DNA from: Mauremys mutica
Lineage: Eukaryota > Chordata > Testudines > Geoemydidae
Direction: 5' to 3'
Assembly (NCBI RefSeq): GCF_020497125.1
Contig: NW_025422951.1
Coordinates: 1 to 64,000, forward strand
DNA: 64,000 nt
Shown: positions 10,956 through 23,409 of the stretch, piece after piece
Numbering within the stretch: position 1 is the stretch's first letter
Layout of the letters: the number at the start of each line of letters is the position of its first letter
The notes under the pieces: model-generated
Seen by the model: the letters and a program-made list of their open reading frames with translations, nothing else
What the model was told of the DNA's origin: nothing
Database searches by the model: none
Position numbers and translations under genes: made by a program

Positions 10956-11745
10956 GCATAATTCCAGTTTCTTCCTTAGTGTTTCCTTCCCAGCTCTGAC
11001 ACCGCAGAGCCTTGCCTGTGGCCCTGTTCCTGTTCCCATCCCGATCCCATTCCCCCTTTAGCAAAACATGATCCCAATTCCCCCACCCCCAGTGCCCATT
11101 CCCCCCCTTCCTGATTGAACCTGCGTTTTGCTTAGCTATTCCTTACCCAATCATTTTACTGAAATTTAACTAACCAACCCTAACATATTGTAACATGGTT
11201 ATTTAACCAATTATACCCCACCACCTTCATTGGTTTACACCCAACAAAATGAGTTATACAGCAGACAGAAACAATCACAGAACCAGACAGAGACCATGCA
11301 AATAAACATACAAAACAATACAGAAGTGAGGATTTCACAACTACATCGATATAGACATAAGGGTTTCCAGCTGTGTCTATTGATAAGTGAGTTCTTGCCA
11401 GACAGGATGCTATCAAACCAGGTTTCCTTTTACATCTTCTAGGCTCTTCTCTTTCTCTGGAGGTGATAGAAATATCAGGCCAGGATAGTATTCCTATCAG
11501 CCCAATAGCACCTTATTTCAATGGGACTAGTTTGGAATGTGAGGATGTGACCACACACTTCCCAGCTTATGGCTGCCTAACTACATCTTGGCTGAAGGCC
11601 TCAGACTGTCACAGTAAGAGAAGGCCATTCCACAGACAGTGATTTTGATTCTCTTTTATATCTCTATAACTAGTTTAGCAATAAGAATACACCTACATTC
11701 TTAAAGTACAGGCCTTTGCAGACAGGCCCGAATATCTATATCCTA
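10956..11745 (-). repeat. LTR-like repeat, copy 1
   Basis: The stretch 11240-11745 matches 51540-51973 in the same orientation. Shared strings include gccagacaggatgctat, tagcaccttatttca, cacacttcccagcttatggctgcc and caggcccgaatag/ta. The stretch 10976-11030 (cccttcccagctctga..gcagagccttgcctgtg) also matches 50525-50585. The family is a dispersed turtle repeat that I believe is an antisense LTR; no coding capacity is seen. Confidence 0.55.
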
Positions 11746-11819
11746 ACAGGAGCCAGGACTCCTGTGTTCTATCCCTGGCTCTAGGAGGGGAGTGGCGGTG
11801 GGGACTGGGAATCGGGACA

Positions 11820-12150
11820 CTCCCAGCTGCCTTTTTGCATTCTCACCCAACAGGTCTTTGCACACTCACCACCATTCTCCTGTGATCACCCTCCAGCACT
11901 CACCACCAATTTCTGTCAGCTCTCTGTCCTTGCACACACACACACACCCTTGTACCCTCACCACTGATCTTTGCACACTCATGCAAGGATGCACTCTCTG
12001 ACCCTTCTTGCACTCGCACATACCCTGACACATCCAGCACCCACTCCTTGCACACGTACCCACAGTGGTGCACTCACGGCACAGCTGTGTGCACTGTCAC
12101 CCCCCTTTGACACTGGTGCCTGCTCACACACTCATCCTTGTGCTCCCACT
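11820..12150. repeat. CA-rich simple/minisatellite sequence
   Basis: Loosely repeated ttgcacactcac motifs plus a (CA)n run at 11934-11950. No gene signal. Confidence 0.6.
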
Positions 12151-13040
12151 TAAAGTGCACCCACCGGGGCTGGCGGTAGCTTTCCCAGGCGGGAATCACA
12201 GCCAGCTCCGCTGGGAGCAGCCTGGGGCCAAACCCACTGCACTTAGATCACAAGGTAACCTTAAATGACTCTTTGTCCCTGTCTATATTGTGCACTTCTG
12301 CCTCCTACTGCACTAATAGACTCTGTTATGCTATTATCCTTGTTGCAGTTGTCCTCAACATTTGAGATGAATTCTAGGCTTAGTTCATTTCCAGGCTCTT
12401 TTGGTCCTTCATTATTTTCTTGATATTTTCTGGGAAGAGTCTGCCTCTATTATCTGCTGCCATAGCTGGAATAATTTTTAGCAGGTACGTTAATGTGCCA
12501 TTCATTCTATCAGTTTTCCTTTCACAAGTGCTTGTTTTTATGCGTGGGTTTTTGAGGCACCTTCCCACATGAGTGTGTGGCTTTACGCAAGTCCAGAGCC
12601 TACCCTTTCACTTATTGAAATGCCAAGAGCCCTCAGTTCCAGCTGATATCATTGGGAGCTTTGCAGAATTAGGATTCTGAAACTGTTTACCCTGATGCCA
12701 GTTTCTTTTTCTTTTGCAGCTTCATGGCTCACTCCATCTCTTTTTCATCTCTGCTGCATCTCTGTCACAGCTAGCAAACACATGGCTTTCTAGGCAAATG
12801 TAGCTCCAAATATTTATTATGCTGAATATTCTACTTTCCCAGAATTGTAAACTCTAGTAGCATTACTGTGTATCATCTTTTGGCTCACAGTCATGATTTC
12901 AGAGGATCTTTCTTTGCTTGTTTCAGATAAAGGGAGGAGTTAAATGTTCCACACTGCTGAAACTGGAAAAAATCACAAAAACAAGTGTGAGCTATGATAT
13001 TCAGTAAAGTGCATACCTCTAATTAAGATAGACATTTTTA
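12151..13040. other. intergenic DNA, nothing recognised
   Basis: A short GC-rich piece at 12160-12262 followed by aaggtaac could be mistaken for an exon end, but it has no acceptor or recognisable protein. Confidence 0.4.
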
Positions 13041-13044
13041 TTGG

Positions 13045-13450
13045 ATGCTCTCCTGCCTTGTGACACAAAGCAACCCAGTTTTTCCACCTCTGTCTGTCTA
13101 GTGCCACATTTCTTGCTCCACTGTGTCTGTGTCCATGACAGTGAAATCTTTCTCAATGTTTTTCTTATGTGTCATCTGTTGTCCTCTTTTCCATCTTCCA
13201 CCAAGTGGTACCCAGGTTAAGGGCTTGTCTAGGAATACTTCTTTTGACATCTGTACAACATGCCCAACCCACTTCAGCTTTCTTTTTCAGATCATTATCC
13301 GTACAGTCTGTTGGCCAGTCCTAACATCAGCATTAGTTACCTTTTCCCACCTGCAAACTCCAAGTCTTCTCTGCAAGCATCTCTGATGGCATGCACATGC
13401 ATTACATTTCCTATTGTGGGTGTCTAGCATTGGCTAAGTTTCAGAAGCAT
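13045..13450 (-). repeat. RTE-like LINE fragment (antisense)
   Basis: The minus strand of about 13250-13285 reads like the RTE-type RT C-terminal motif with KWVGHVV, where elements of this class have a W-x-GHV motif. Surrounding sequence (gtgccacatttcttgctcca, cttttccatcttccaccaagtg) resembles the antisense tail of this LINE class. The reading frame is interrupted; it is a degraded, 5'-truncated copy. Confidence 0.5.
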
Positions 13451-14862
13451 GTAACAATGTGGGGATCTCAATAATATTGTGAAACGTTATCTTGGTGGTT
13501 GTATGAGTCTCATTATTTTTCCATATATTTGCCAGTATTGAAACTACATGAGCGGAAGTAGAGATCTTCTGGTGACAGCACACATTTTATCTGTGCAACT
13601 GCAAAGCCATTGTTTAGACATATGTACATTTGGGTTTATCTGGTCACCTTTCCTTCAACTCAGAAACTAATCTAGAGCCTAGCCTGTGGCCAGACTGACC
13701 TTGGTTTCCACTCATCCCACAGCTCCTTGATCTGTGAATGAGTGATTCTATTTTTCCCTTAATGTGTGTCTGTCTTTGAACAACAGACAACTAATTACTT
13801 GGTCTTAGAGACAGACTCATGTGCAAGGGAGAACTCATGGACATGAGCCATAATATTCATAGGTCCTTTCTTTCGCCAAGATCATATCTGCCACTGGTGG
13901 CAAAGCCATAGATGTATACATGCCTCTTCCAGATTTCCAGAATTTTAAAACATAAATAATATTAAACCTGCAAGTAGAAAATAATAAAAAGAGAGATGAA
14001 CTCAGTGATATCCTATGTTTACAGTTCATTTAAATGTTAATTTTTCCTTTTGATCTCTGAATTAACACAATACAGCATAGACAGGGACTGTTTGATTACA
14101 TTGTTAACCTCTAACAATATATATGTGAACCCACAAAAACACAAACATTATCTACCGATATGTTCCTAAAGGTTGAATCTGGGTCAATTAGCATGCAAGC
14201 TGCTTAACCTTTTCTGGCCATGCATCACACTTTGTATAGGATTTGTTGCAATTATATAACAGTGGTAGCAACAATAATTTGCAGTCATACTCTAATCAGA
14301 TAACGTCACAGCATCTTACTGATAGTTGACTGTTACTGGTGAGAAATTGCTTAAAAGTTTGAATTCACGTTTAACTGTATCTAACTGCTTTTGTATGGTT
14401 ATCTTTAATTACACACACACACACACACTCACTCTTTTCTAGCTCCTTATTCTATAACTTACATTGACCTTTGAAATTAACTATCCAGTGAAGTTCTTAG
14501 TGATCTTCATGGTCAGTCCCTAGCTATCTGCTAGAGAATCCAGCCAGTCAGTGTTAGATTTCTCATTCATTCTCAGACACCTGTACTATCCCAACTTCCC
14601 AAGGCCATATCAAACCACTGATTTTTAAGCAGAATTCCCCCACTTTAACGAATGGGAATTTTTTCTTATTAAAAAAAAGCATATTTAGCATCATAGTCTT
14701 CATATTTACAAAATACACAACGACAGGTTTTCTGCATTTAGTTGCCTTCATAGCTGCTATGTACGGTATTTGAATTACTAGCAATGTGATTTTTAAGTAT
14801 TGAACTGTGCCCTTGATTGCCATTTTGTTTTTCTGTGGATTTTTTTCTCCATTTTATTCAGT
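13451..14862. other. intergenic AT-rich DNA with (AC)n
   Basis: An (AC)n microsatellite at about 14411-14429. No supportable gene. Confidence 0.45.
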
Positions 14863-14870
14863 ACACCTAC

Positions 14871-16556
14871 CAGGGTCGGCTCCAGGCACCAGCCTGCCAA
14901 GCAGGTGCTTGGGGCGGCGCCTTGGGAGGGGGCGGCGATCGGGGTTTAGTTTTCTTATTTTAGGTTTGGGCGGCATGATACGCCGCTTGTGGGGCGGGGA
15001 CTAGGGCGGTGCGCTGCGCCGCTCGGCGGGGGTTAGGGCCGCCGGCCGCGCCGCTCAGGGGTGGGGGGGGGACCGGAGACTGGGGCGGGCCGCGTCGTTC
15101 GGGGGGCGGCGGGCTGCGCCGCTCGGGCCGGGCCGCTGGGGGGGACGGGGGCTAGGGCGGCGCTCCGCACCGCTGGGGGGGGCTCGGGCCGGGCCGCTCG
15201 GGAGGGGGCGCCGGGGCTCAGGCCGGGCCGCGCCGCTCGGGGGGGACGGGGGCTAGGGCGGCGCTCCGCACCGCGGGGGGGGGGGGCGGGGCGCGGGCCG
15301 GGCCGCTCGGGAGGGGGCGCCGGTGCTCAGGCCGGGCCGCGCCGCTCGGGGGGGACGGGGGCTAGGGCGGCGCTCCGCACCGATGGGGGGCGGGGCTAGG
15401 GCGGTGCTGCGCCGCTCGGGAGGGAGCGCCGGGGCTCGGGCCGGGCCGCGCCGCTCGGGGGGGACGGGGGCTAGGGCGGCGCTCCGCACCGCTGGGGGGG
15501 GGCGGCTCGGGACTCGGACCGGGCCGCGGGGGCGGGGCGAGGGCGGTGCTGCGCCGCTCGGGGGGGACGGGGGCTAGGGCGGCGCGGCGCTACGCACCGC
15601 TGGGGGGGGGGGGTGGGGGCAAGGGCGGTGCTGCGCCGCGCGGGGGGGGCGGGGGCTAGGGCGGCGCTCCGCACCGCTGGGGGGGCGGGGCTAGGGCGGT
15701 GCTGCGCACAACGGGCGGGAGCGCCGGGGCTCGGGCCGGGCCGCGCCGCTCGGGGGGGACGGGGGCGAGGGCGGCGCTCCGCTCCGGTGGGGGGGGGCGG
15801 CTCGGGACTCGGACCGGGCCGCTTGGGCGGGGCTAGGGCGGGGCTGCGCCGCTCGTGGGGCGGGGGCTAGGGCGGCGCTCCGCACCGCTGGGGGGGGGGG
15901 GGTCGGGGCTAGGGCGGTGCTGCGCCGCTCGGGGGGGCGGGGGGCGAGGGGGGCGCTCCGCACCGCTGGGGGGGCGGGGCTAGGGCGGGGCTGCGCCGCT
16001 CGGGGGGGCGCGCCGGGGCTCGGGCCGGGCCGCGCCGCTCGGGGGGGACGGGGGCTAGGGCGGCGCTCCGCACCGCTGGGGGGGGGCGGCTCGGGACTCG
16101 GACCGGGCCGCTTGGGCGGGGCTAGGGCGGGGCTGCGCCGCTCGTGGGGCGGGGGCTAGGGCGGCGCTCCGCACCGCTGGGGGGGGGGGGGTCGGGGCTA
16201 GGGCGGTGCTGCGCCGCTCGGGGGGGACGGGGGCTAGGGCGGCGCTCCGCACCGCTGGGGGGGCGGGGCTAGGGCGGTGCTGCGCCGCTCGGGAGGGAGC
16301 GCCGGGGCTCGGGCCGGGCCGCGCCGCTCGGGGGGGACGGGGGCTAGGGCGGCGCTCCGCACCGCTGGGGGGGGGCGGCTCGGGACTCGGACCGGGCCGC
16401 TTGGGCGGGGCTAGGGCGGGGCTGCGCCGCTCGTGGGGCGGGGGCTGGGGGCCGCGCCCCTGGCGGGGCGGGGGCTCGGGCTGCACTCCGTGCCGCTGTG
16501 GGGGGCGGTGCTCTTCTTTTCTGCCTGAGGCGGCAGAAATCCTAGAGCCGGCCCTG
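14871..16556. mobile_element. hAT-type element with an expanded G-rich tandem array
   Basis: The left end is CAGGGTCGGCTCCAG and the right end CTAGAGCCGGCCCTG, imperfect terminal inverted repeats of the same family as 915-1158. An exact 8-bp duplication, acacctac, flanks it at 14863-14870 and 16557-16564. Unlike its 244-bp relative, this copy is 1686 bp, because nearly all of its interior (about 15000-16500) is tandem array. No transposase. Long ORFs of Gly, Ala, Arg and Pro occur in several frames and are products of the repeat. Confidence 0.9.
15000..16500. repeat. G-rich higher-order tandem array (289-bp unit)
   Basis: Basic motifs are ggggctagggcggcgctccg, caccgctggggggg, gctgcgccgctcggg and ccgggccgc. 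These combine into longer units: the marker ctcgggactcggaccgggcc occurs at 15506, 15801, 16090 and 16379, spacings of about 295, 289 and 289 bp. G-runs of 6-13 bases recur every 20-40 bp, so the G-rich strand could form many G-quadruplexes. G-run lengths may be unreliable in assembly. Confidence 0.85.
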
Positions 16557-16631
16557 ACACCTACAGAACTTAACCAGAAGCAGAGAGTCCATAAAGAACA
16601 CAGACAACTTGAGCTTATATGGTAAGACAGG

Positions 16632-16800
16632 GGGGAGGGATAGCTCAGTGGTTTGAGCATTGGCCTGCTAAACCCAGGGTTGTGAGTTCAATCCTTGAGG
16701 AGGCCACTTAGGGATCTGGGGCAAAAATTGGTCCTGCTAGTGAAGGCAGGGGGCTGGACTTGATGACCTTTCAAGGTCCCTTCCAGTTCTAGGAGATTGG
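16632..16800 (+). repeat. tRNA-derived SINE (turtle type) with CR1-like tail
   Basis: The head gggatagctcagtggtttga contains a Pol III A box, and ggttgtgagttcaatcc is a B box. The body reads ggccacttagggatctgggg, and the tail ggcagggggctggacttgat gives way to ctttcaaggtcccttccagt, resembling the CR1 3' end. This arrangement is that of the Pol III SINE of cryptodiran turtles, mobilised by CR1. Near full length. Confidence 0.9.
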
Positions 16801-17692
16801 TATATCTCCAATTATTACCTTATTACCTTAGCTTTATCATATTTCATGCAATTCTTGTTTAACCTAAAGGGGCACTCACATAGCCAAATACCATATAGTT
16901 TAAGTATACTGCAAAATGACCATATATCTGTAGCTAATTACACTAGATTTTTCAACCAAACGGATTTTTATTAAAATTGAATGGATTTTTTTAAATCAAA
17001 ATTAATTTAAAGTTTATGGTATTTATATTGTGCATTTCACTGGAGTTAGACAATGAAACAAACTAACTTGCAATTTTCCTTATAGCCATTTGTAGTGGAT
17101 TTCATTTTTTAGCTCTAATTGAATGCTGCAATCTCTGTGTTGCAAAAACTGGATGGGAATTTCTCTTTTTAAAAAGCAGTTTCCATTAGAATGAAAAAAA
17201 ATCCTGCAAACATTTCTATTAATCTTTTAGGTTTGGACAAAACTTGTTTTTATAAAGCCTACTGTTTGTACCTTAGAGTGACCCTTTAAATTGCAATTTT
17301 CTACGCTGAATTTTTGGTCTTACCCTCTTTTGGTGAAATGATTTACGTAACTTGTCAAGTTATCTAAACAGATTACCCCTCAAAGCTAAGTTTATTCCAA
17401 GCCAACAATAAGGAAGGTGACTATCTGGAGGTGAAGGTGGCCCCATGCTCCTTGTCTCCTCTCTGTATGCTGAAATGCAGATTTGCCTTGTCTCCCTCTT
17501 GTTGTCTCAACAAGCCTGTTTATTACTTATATGTAAATTGAGGTAAACACACATTTCTTTGTTTAACTACTCCTGCCTAGACAGGGCAGTGTGGATTTGA
17601 GCATGTGCCACCAACATCATACAGGGAGAATTCCTAAGTTTACATAGATCAGGCCAAGCACAGAAAGGATCAGAATCGGGACCAGCTCTACT
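16801..17692. other. intergenic AT-rich DNA
   Basis: No gene or recognised repeat. Confidence 0.45.
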
Positions 17693-17700
17693 GACTACAA

Positions 17701-18004
17701 CAGGGGTCCGCAACCTTTCAGAAGTGGTGTGCCGAGTCTTCATTTATTCACTCTGATTTAAGGTTTTGCATGCCGGTAATACATTTTAACGTTTTTAGAA
17801 GGTCTCTTTCTATAAGTCTATAATACATAACGAAACTATTGTTGTATGTAAAGTAAATAAGACTGTTTAAGAAGCTTCATTTAAAATTTAAATTAAAATG
17901 CAGAGCCCCCTGGACCGGTGGCTAGGACCCGGGTAGTGTGAGTGCCACTGAAAATCAGCTTGCATGCTGCCTTTGGCACACGTGCCAACAGTTACCTACC
18001 TCTG
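17701..18004. mobile_element. hAT MITE, 304 bp
   Basis: Begins CAGGGGTCCGCAACCTTTCA and ends GTTACCTACCTCTG, flanked by an exact 8-bp duplication gactacaa (17693-17700 and 18005-18012). The interior is AT-rich non-coding sequence. A left-truncated relative lies at 51207-51471, sharing ggaccggtgg.caggacccgg and gtgagtgccactgaaaatca. Confidence 0.9.
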
Positions 18005-18012
18005 GACTACAA

Positions 18013-19088
18013 GTTTTGTGCCTTAACTCCAAGACAATTTATCCTCAGACAGGTGTGCCAACTACAGCATCAAATATATAGCCGTCTCTTACAACGAAGG
18101 GGTGGGGGGGAGGTTTACAGTGCTATCCAGACCAAACCATAGATAATAGCTATGAATAATGGTTAGTTTGTACAGCACTTATGAGTAGTTTGTTGTGAGT
18201 TTTTGATATTCAAAAGTCAAGCTGTATTTGTTCATTTCAATTGGGCACAATTGTTGTGTGGTATTCTGTTTCCTGGTTGGTTGAGCATAACTCCTGGAAG
18301 GAGGTTTTTGGTGTGTGAATACTCATGTTTAGAAAGTTCCATGAGTATTCTCTTGAACGGTGCTGTTTCCACAAACAACCCTGCTACAAAACTCACAATC
18401 CCCTGAAGTTTTGAAGAGTTGAGGAACGAGACTGCGTGGCCCCACCAGTGAGTACTCCCTGGTTCAGAATAACCCCAAACAGCTTTGTGCCACTCCCAAA
18501 GAAGCCCCTGGCATAAGGGACATGTCAGGGCAAACTGATCAGGTTGAGGTTGATCAGAATAGGAGGTGGAGGAGGGTGTTTCAGCAGGAGGAGTCGCAGC
18601 CCAAACAATCCTGCACCCTGGCTATTTCACAGCTACTCCAAAACCAGGGCTCAGTTTAGCCAGTGCTAGGGATTGAACTGGCCCCCAAGAGCCCTAGAAT
18701 TAGGAAAGTATAAAGCCACTTCCCATCCCCCTCTGCCCAACCACAGGGATGAATTTAGCACTAGATGTCTTGCCTTTGATCATGATACATTGGGATTATT
18801 ATCAGGAGAATTTTTTATTAGACATTCCAGGTGCTTTGCGCAACCATTAACTTATTTTTATTTTTATTATTTTGTTACTGGATTAAAATTGTGTCGTGTG
18901 CACTTTTTTTTGAAAAACTTGTGTTTTTAAGGGGTAGCTCCCTGCCATCCCCACCCATCTCTCCTCTTTGCTTGCTCACCTCTTCTTTTTCCATCCATCA
19001 CTGTTCTAGGCACGGTTCACTGTTGAATGGTGGAACTTTGGAATTAGACGTAGTTCTTCCTCTTCAGGGTTCCTTCTTCTGCAGCTAA
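18013..19088. other. intergenic DNA, nothing recognised
   Basis: Chance ORFs only. Confidence 0.4.
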
Positions 19089-19225
19089 CCTATGTGAAAG
19101 CAGAATGAATTATATTGTAAAAATAGAAAGGATTAAAGAAATGTTGTATGTACCTTTAAGCAGAAATAAGAAATGTTGAAATACAGGTGCCAGGAAAAGA
19201 AACATTAGGCATAAACAATGGTGCT

Positions 19226-19976
19226 TGTTGTCAGAGCTGTACCGGTATGGTGCTCTGCTTTCTCCTTGTTGATATCACTTGGCTGCGTGCGTGAGTTTCC
19301 TCTGTGTGCTGCCCCAGCTCTGCAGATAGCTGACACAGCAGACCCGACGAGAATCCCCAATAACCACAGAGTCCAGTAAGATGCAAAGCCACGTCGGCTA
19401 GGTTTATTGTGACCTCGGACACCCGTGCAGGGTCCCCGTAGATTACTTAGTCTACCGGGCATACTGCGAGAGAGTGCCTCTTGGCAAGGACCCGGCTTAG
19501 TGGCGGGACTTTCCACTCCCCCTACGGCCGGACAAAGGCACCTCCCCAGGGATGCATTCTTATACACAGATACAAACAAATTACACATCACACCTGACGT
19601 ATTGAGGTACAACCTCTCTACGCAGCAAGTTACAACCTTTCTATGTATTAAGGCACCGCCTTCTACCTTGTACATGTTGGTTCGATCAAAACAACTCTAT
19701 CCATCATTTTACCCTTTTGCCCCTGTCATTGGGATGGGTCGGCCTGTTCTCCTGTTATCTATGGAATGTTTTAGTATAGTGTGTTCTAGTGCTGTGTTTA
19801 TGCTAGGTGAATATATGTTTATGCAGCATCAGCCCTTTTCGTGCCAGCTTCTGTGAGCAGGGCCTACCTCTGGCTCACAGCTTGACTTTGCTTTATGTTA
19901 GCAAAGTCTTGACCATTACTTTAGTTCAGGCCTCAGGCCTCATACTGGGCCTTTATCAGGGCCTGCACTTACTACA
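19226..19976 (-). repeat. ERV-A 3' LTR
   Basis: 751 bp. Differences from the 5' LTR that I can see: t/c at the gtttattg(t/c)gacc site, g/a in cagg(g/a)atgc, c/t in tacg(c/t)agc. On the minus strand the LTR has CATAAACATATATTC (TATA-like) and CAATAAACC (polyadenylation signal). Confidence 0.9.
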
Positions 19977-19990
19977 TTCCCCCACTTTTT
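19977..19990 (-). promoter_or_regulatory. ERV-A polypurine tract
   Basis: Minus strand AAAAAGTGGGGGAA directly abuts the TG of the 3' LTR, the position of the plus-strand primer in retroviral reverse transcription. Confidence 0.8.
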
Positions 19991-22900
19991 GTCTTTTTAT
20001 GGGGAGGATGTTTACCCATCGTCCCGGAAAAGCATAATGTACGGACTAAAGATAACCCAGTGGGCTAAACACTGTTATGTGGTTACCTTATTTTACCATC
20101 CATACACTCATGCCCCATCTGTCCTTATAGTCTGCACATTCCCTCGTACGACTATTAGACAATTATTATCCAATTATTTTAGTCCCTTATGTTGGGCCTG
20201 GGAATGTTAGGCCCGGGACCATGGATACATGGGGGTCAGTAGCCTCTCTGGTGTTTTATTGAGGGCCTCGTGAGACCATACAAATGTAAATGTAAATGTA
20301 AAATATAAAGGTAGTATTATGATTGAGCCTTAGAGGCACTCCCAAATAATTAATATATATAAATTATATGGTTATAGCATATATATTTGTAGCATGTATG
20401 GGCATATATGTATAGCATGTATGTGTACATATGACACCACCTTACATCCAAGCATAACCATGTTTTTCCAATTTGCTGGTGTACTGTGGCCCTTTTACTT
20501 TGGTGACACAGATAGACACACACTCTTATTAGGGCAATTTCAGTGACTATCTCTTTCATTATTAGTAGTAGACTGAGTGTTTTAAAATACTGGGATAGGG
20601 ATTATGATAGTGTGTCCCATACTGCTATGTGACAAAACAGAAATTTGGAGTAGTGACACTACCACTGAGGCCTTTATATATAAATATATTGTAATTAGTT
20701 ACTACACAGTACTGTCCATTCATGTTATAGGTTATCCTTAAAGCTGGTCATCACCCTCTTGTCAGCTTTACTGGGCAGGAAACAGAAGTGGGTAGCTTCT
20801 CTGTTCCATTGGTTGATGTAGCTCCAGTTGTTTTTTATGGATGCTGTCTTCCAGGTAACCTACTGAATGGACAGTAACCAATTTATCAAATATTGCTGTG
20901 TCTGGATTTAATATTGGTACCCAGACACTGAACAAGATTGTTTTGAATAACATGTTCCTCAGTTAGGATGCAGTGTTACTGACCCAAATTATGACTGGTA
21001 CTAACAGGCAATTTGTTTACCCAATTTGTAGTTACTATGTAACTTAGTTTCTTTACCAATTTGTTTTTTCCTTGTTTTCATGTTGTTTGCTGCCATTCGT
21101 TTGTTGATTTGTACCTGTGTGTTGGTTAAACAGTTTAGCAAGGTTATGCACATTGTACATATTGTACAGCAATTATACAATACAGCAATAATACGGCAGT
21201 ACAATAATAATACAGTAGTACAGCAATAATACAGCAGTACAGTGATAATACAGTAGTACAGCAATAATACAATTGTTTTTACACAATAACCAAGTTGAAA
21301 TTAAATGACAGTTTTTCTGGTCCAGCTAGTGGTCTTTAGCTGATTGTTAAATTAATTGTCCATATATTGTAGATAGAGGTGTAATTAACCAGTCTCTTAT
21401 TTATAAAACACTTCATTTTTCTTTTCTTGATGCTTGGGGGTTTATTCACTGTATACAGATATGAACTGGTGTCTTCAGGGTGTGATATTTTCTGGTGTCT
21501 TTGGTCTGTGGGATGCAACTTAAACAACTTTTGTTAGTTAACAATAAAGTTTTGTTTTTGTTTGTTCATTTTCAGTAACCCAAACTTAATACACAGTTTT
21601 AACTTACTTTGTTTACAATGTAATAAGAACAATGTAATAGGGACCGAGCCTTTTATAACACAAGCTATACTTTTGCAATTGTTGTATAGACATTCATTTT
21701 TATTTGGGGTGCATTACTAATATTTAATACTAAATGTAATACTTAATGGCTAAAATAAATGCTCACAATCTTCCATGAGAAGGTGTATTACTTTCCCTTG
21801 CTGAACACTTTGTTTCAGCAAAAGAGTTAGTAACATAATTTTAACTAGCTTTTTTAGAGTTAATTTGCTTGTGATACCAACTTCACTGTTGTTAACTGTT
21901 TAGAAGCACAAACCTTAACAACCATTGCATCCCATTAACATAACATAACAAAAGAAAAGCATATAAAATTAAACCAACTATAAAATTAAACCAAAATAAA
22001 TTTTAAATATAGATACATGCAAATACTTTGAGGGTATTTGAGGGTATACTTTTATGATGCTTTGTTATGTTTGGGAGACAAAGGTGGAAACCTGTTGAAA
22101 ATGCTAAAACCTGTTAAAATTGTTTGGTTAGCTTTATGCATAAATTGTTATTTTAAAACATTTTGGTTATGACATTCTTATAACTATATTTATAAGTGCA
22201 AACAAGTTTATAAAAAGCCCAAACAAGAAATTGACATTTTGTTAGTATTATCTTTACCTTATCTTTAATGTTGTTTCCCCTTACATTTTTTCTTTGAATA
22301 ACAATTTAAAAAAAAAACTTAAAAAACAAAACTGATTGATAAAAGATAATTCTTTTTGTTTGCAATTGCATTATTTGTTGAGGCAGAAATATATGTACAT
22401 ATATTTGTAACTGAAACCTTTTTGAACTTTGCACAAAAATTGGTGCTAATACTACTATGATTACACCCCAACCATGATCTTAAAATAGTGTGGTACCACA
22501 TCTTATATATATTTTTAAAAGGGTATAAAATGGACTTTTGTTGCAACAAAATAAAAATAATTAAAAAAAAAAAGTCACCTGACACACACAACATAGACAT
22601 AAGACACACACATGACATACAGTACAAACTTACAATTAAAAACAAATGGCGCCCAAAATTCTATTCATAACTATACAAAATAACACAACCAAAAATAAAA
22701 AATAAAAAGGGTTAAACATTTGAATAAACAAGTTATTACCTTATTTAAAACTTGTAGCATAAATTTGATTTAAAAATAATGTTTGCCAAATGTATTGTAT
22801 TAATTTGTTAACAAGGAATTTTGCATTACTTTATATTTAACATTATTTTAAAACTCTGTTATATGGAAATAAAAAAAGCCCATGTTTCAAATATTAGTTA

Positions 22901-23409
22901 GTGGTTTGTGGTTAGCAGAGTGTGAATTTCTGTTGCTTGGCAACCATATCTTCAAGAAAGTTAGGAATAATTCCAGCTGTTGCATTCCTGAAGGGTTAAA
23001 ATAATTAATTTACTGGATTTAAAGTTTTTACCTTGTTTTCTTTTTGTTTCTTGTTTTGTTCTGTTTTTAATTGCTTTATTTTTTGGAGATTTCTGTAAAA
23101 ACTGTAACTCTTAACTTTTAAAACAAAAAAAGACGGAGGGGGGAAGGAAGGGGAAGGAGGGGGGGTGAAGAGCAACCTAGGAAGGTAGCGAGACCTGAGC
23201 CAAGAGAAATTAACTCCATCAATGTATTTGGAAGTACAGGCAGCAGCAGCAAGTTTAGCAAACTGATAAAACATATAAAAGACTAAACTTAATTGGTATG
23301 TACAAATATTTGAGAAAGAAGGTTATACTTTCAGATATGAGCGCAGAGTGTGGTTCCATGGGTCAAAGCAATTGGGAACCTGCACAGTTGGGAATTGCAC
23401 CCCTGGTTT
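19991..23409 (-). other. ERV-A AT-rich internal region, non-coding
   Basis: About 3.4 kb with stops in all frames; the longest minus ORF (22645-22319, 108 codons) is hydrophobic and cysteine-rich but matches nothing I know. Contains taaatg repeats at 20281-20302 and a trinucleotide-rich tandem block at 21176-21275 built from aatacagcagtacagc-like units. No pol or env motif (no YxDD, no DDE context, no SU/TM signature) was found. Confidence 0.6.

Noticed and set aside
15061..16660. Long Gly/Ala/Arg/Pro ORFs on both strands (up to 201 codons)
   Set aside because: They are readings of a G-rich tandem array that lacks stop codons by composition; several frames and both strands are open at once.
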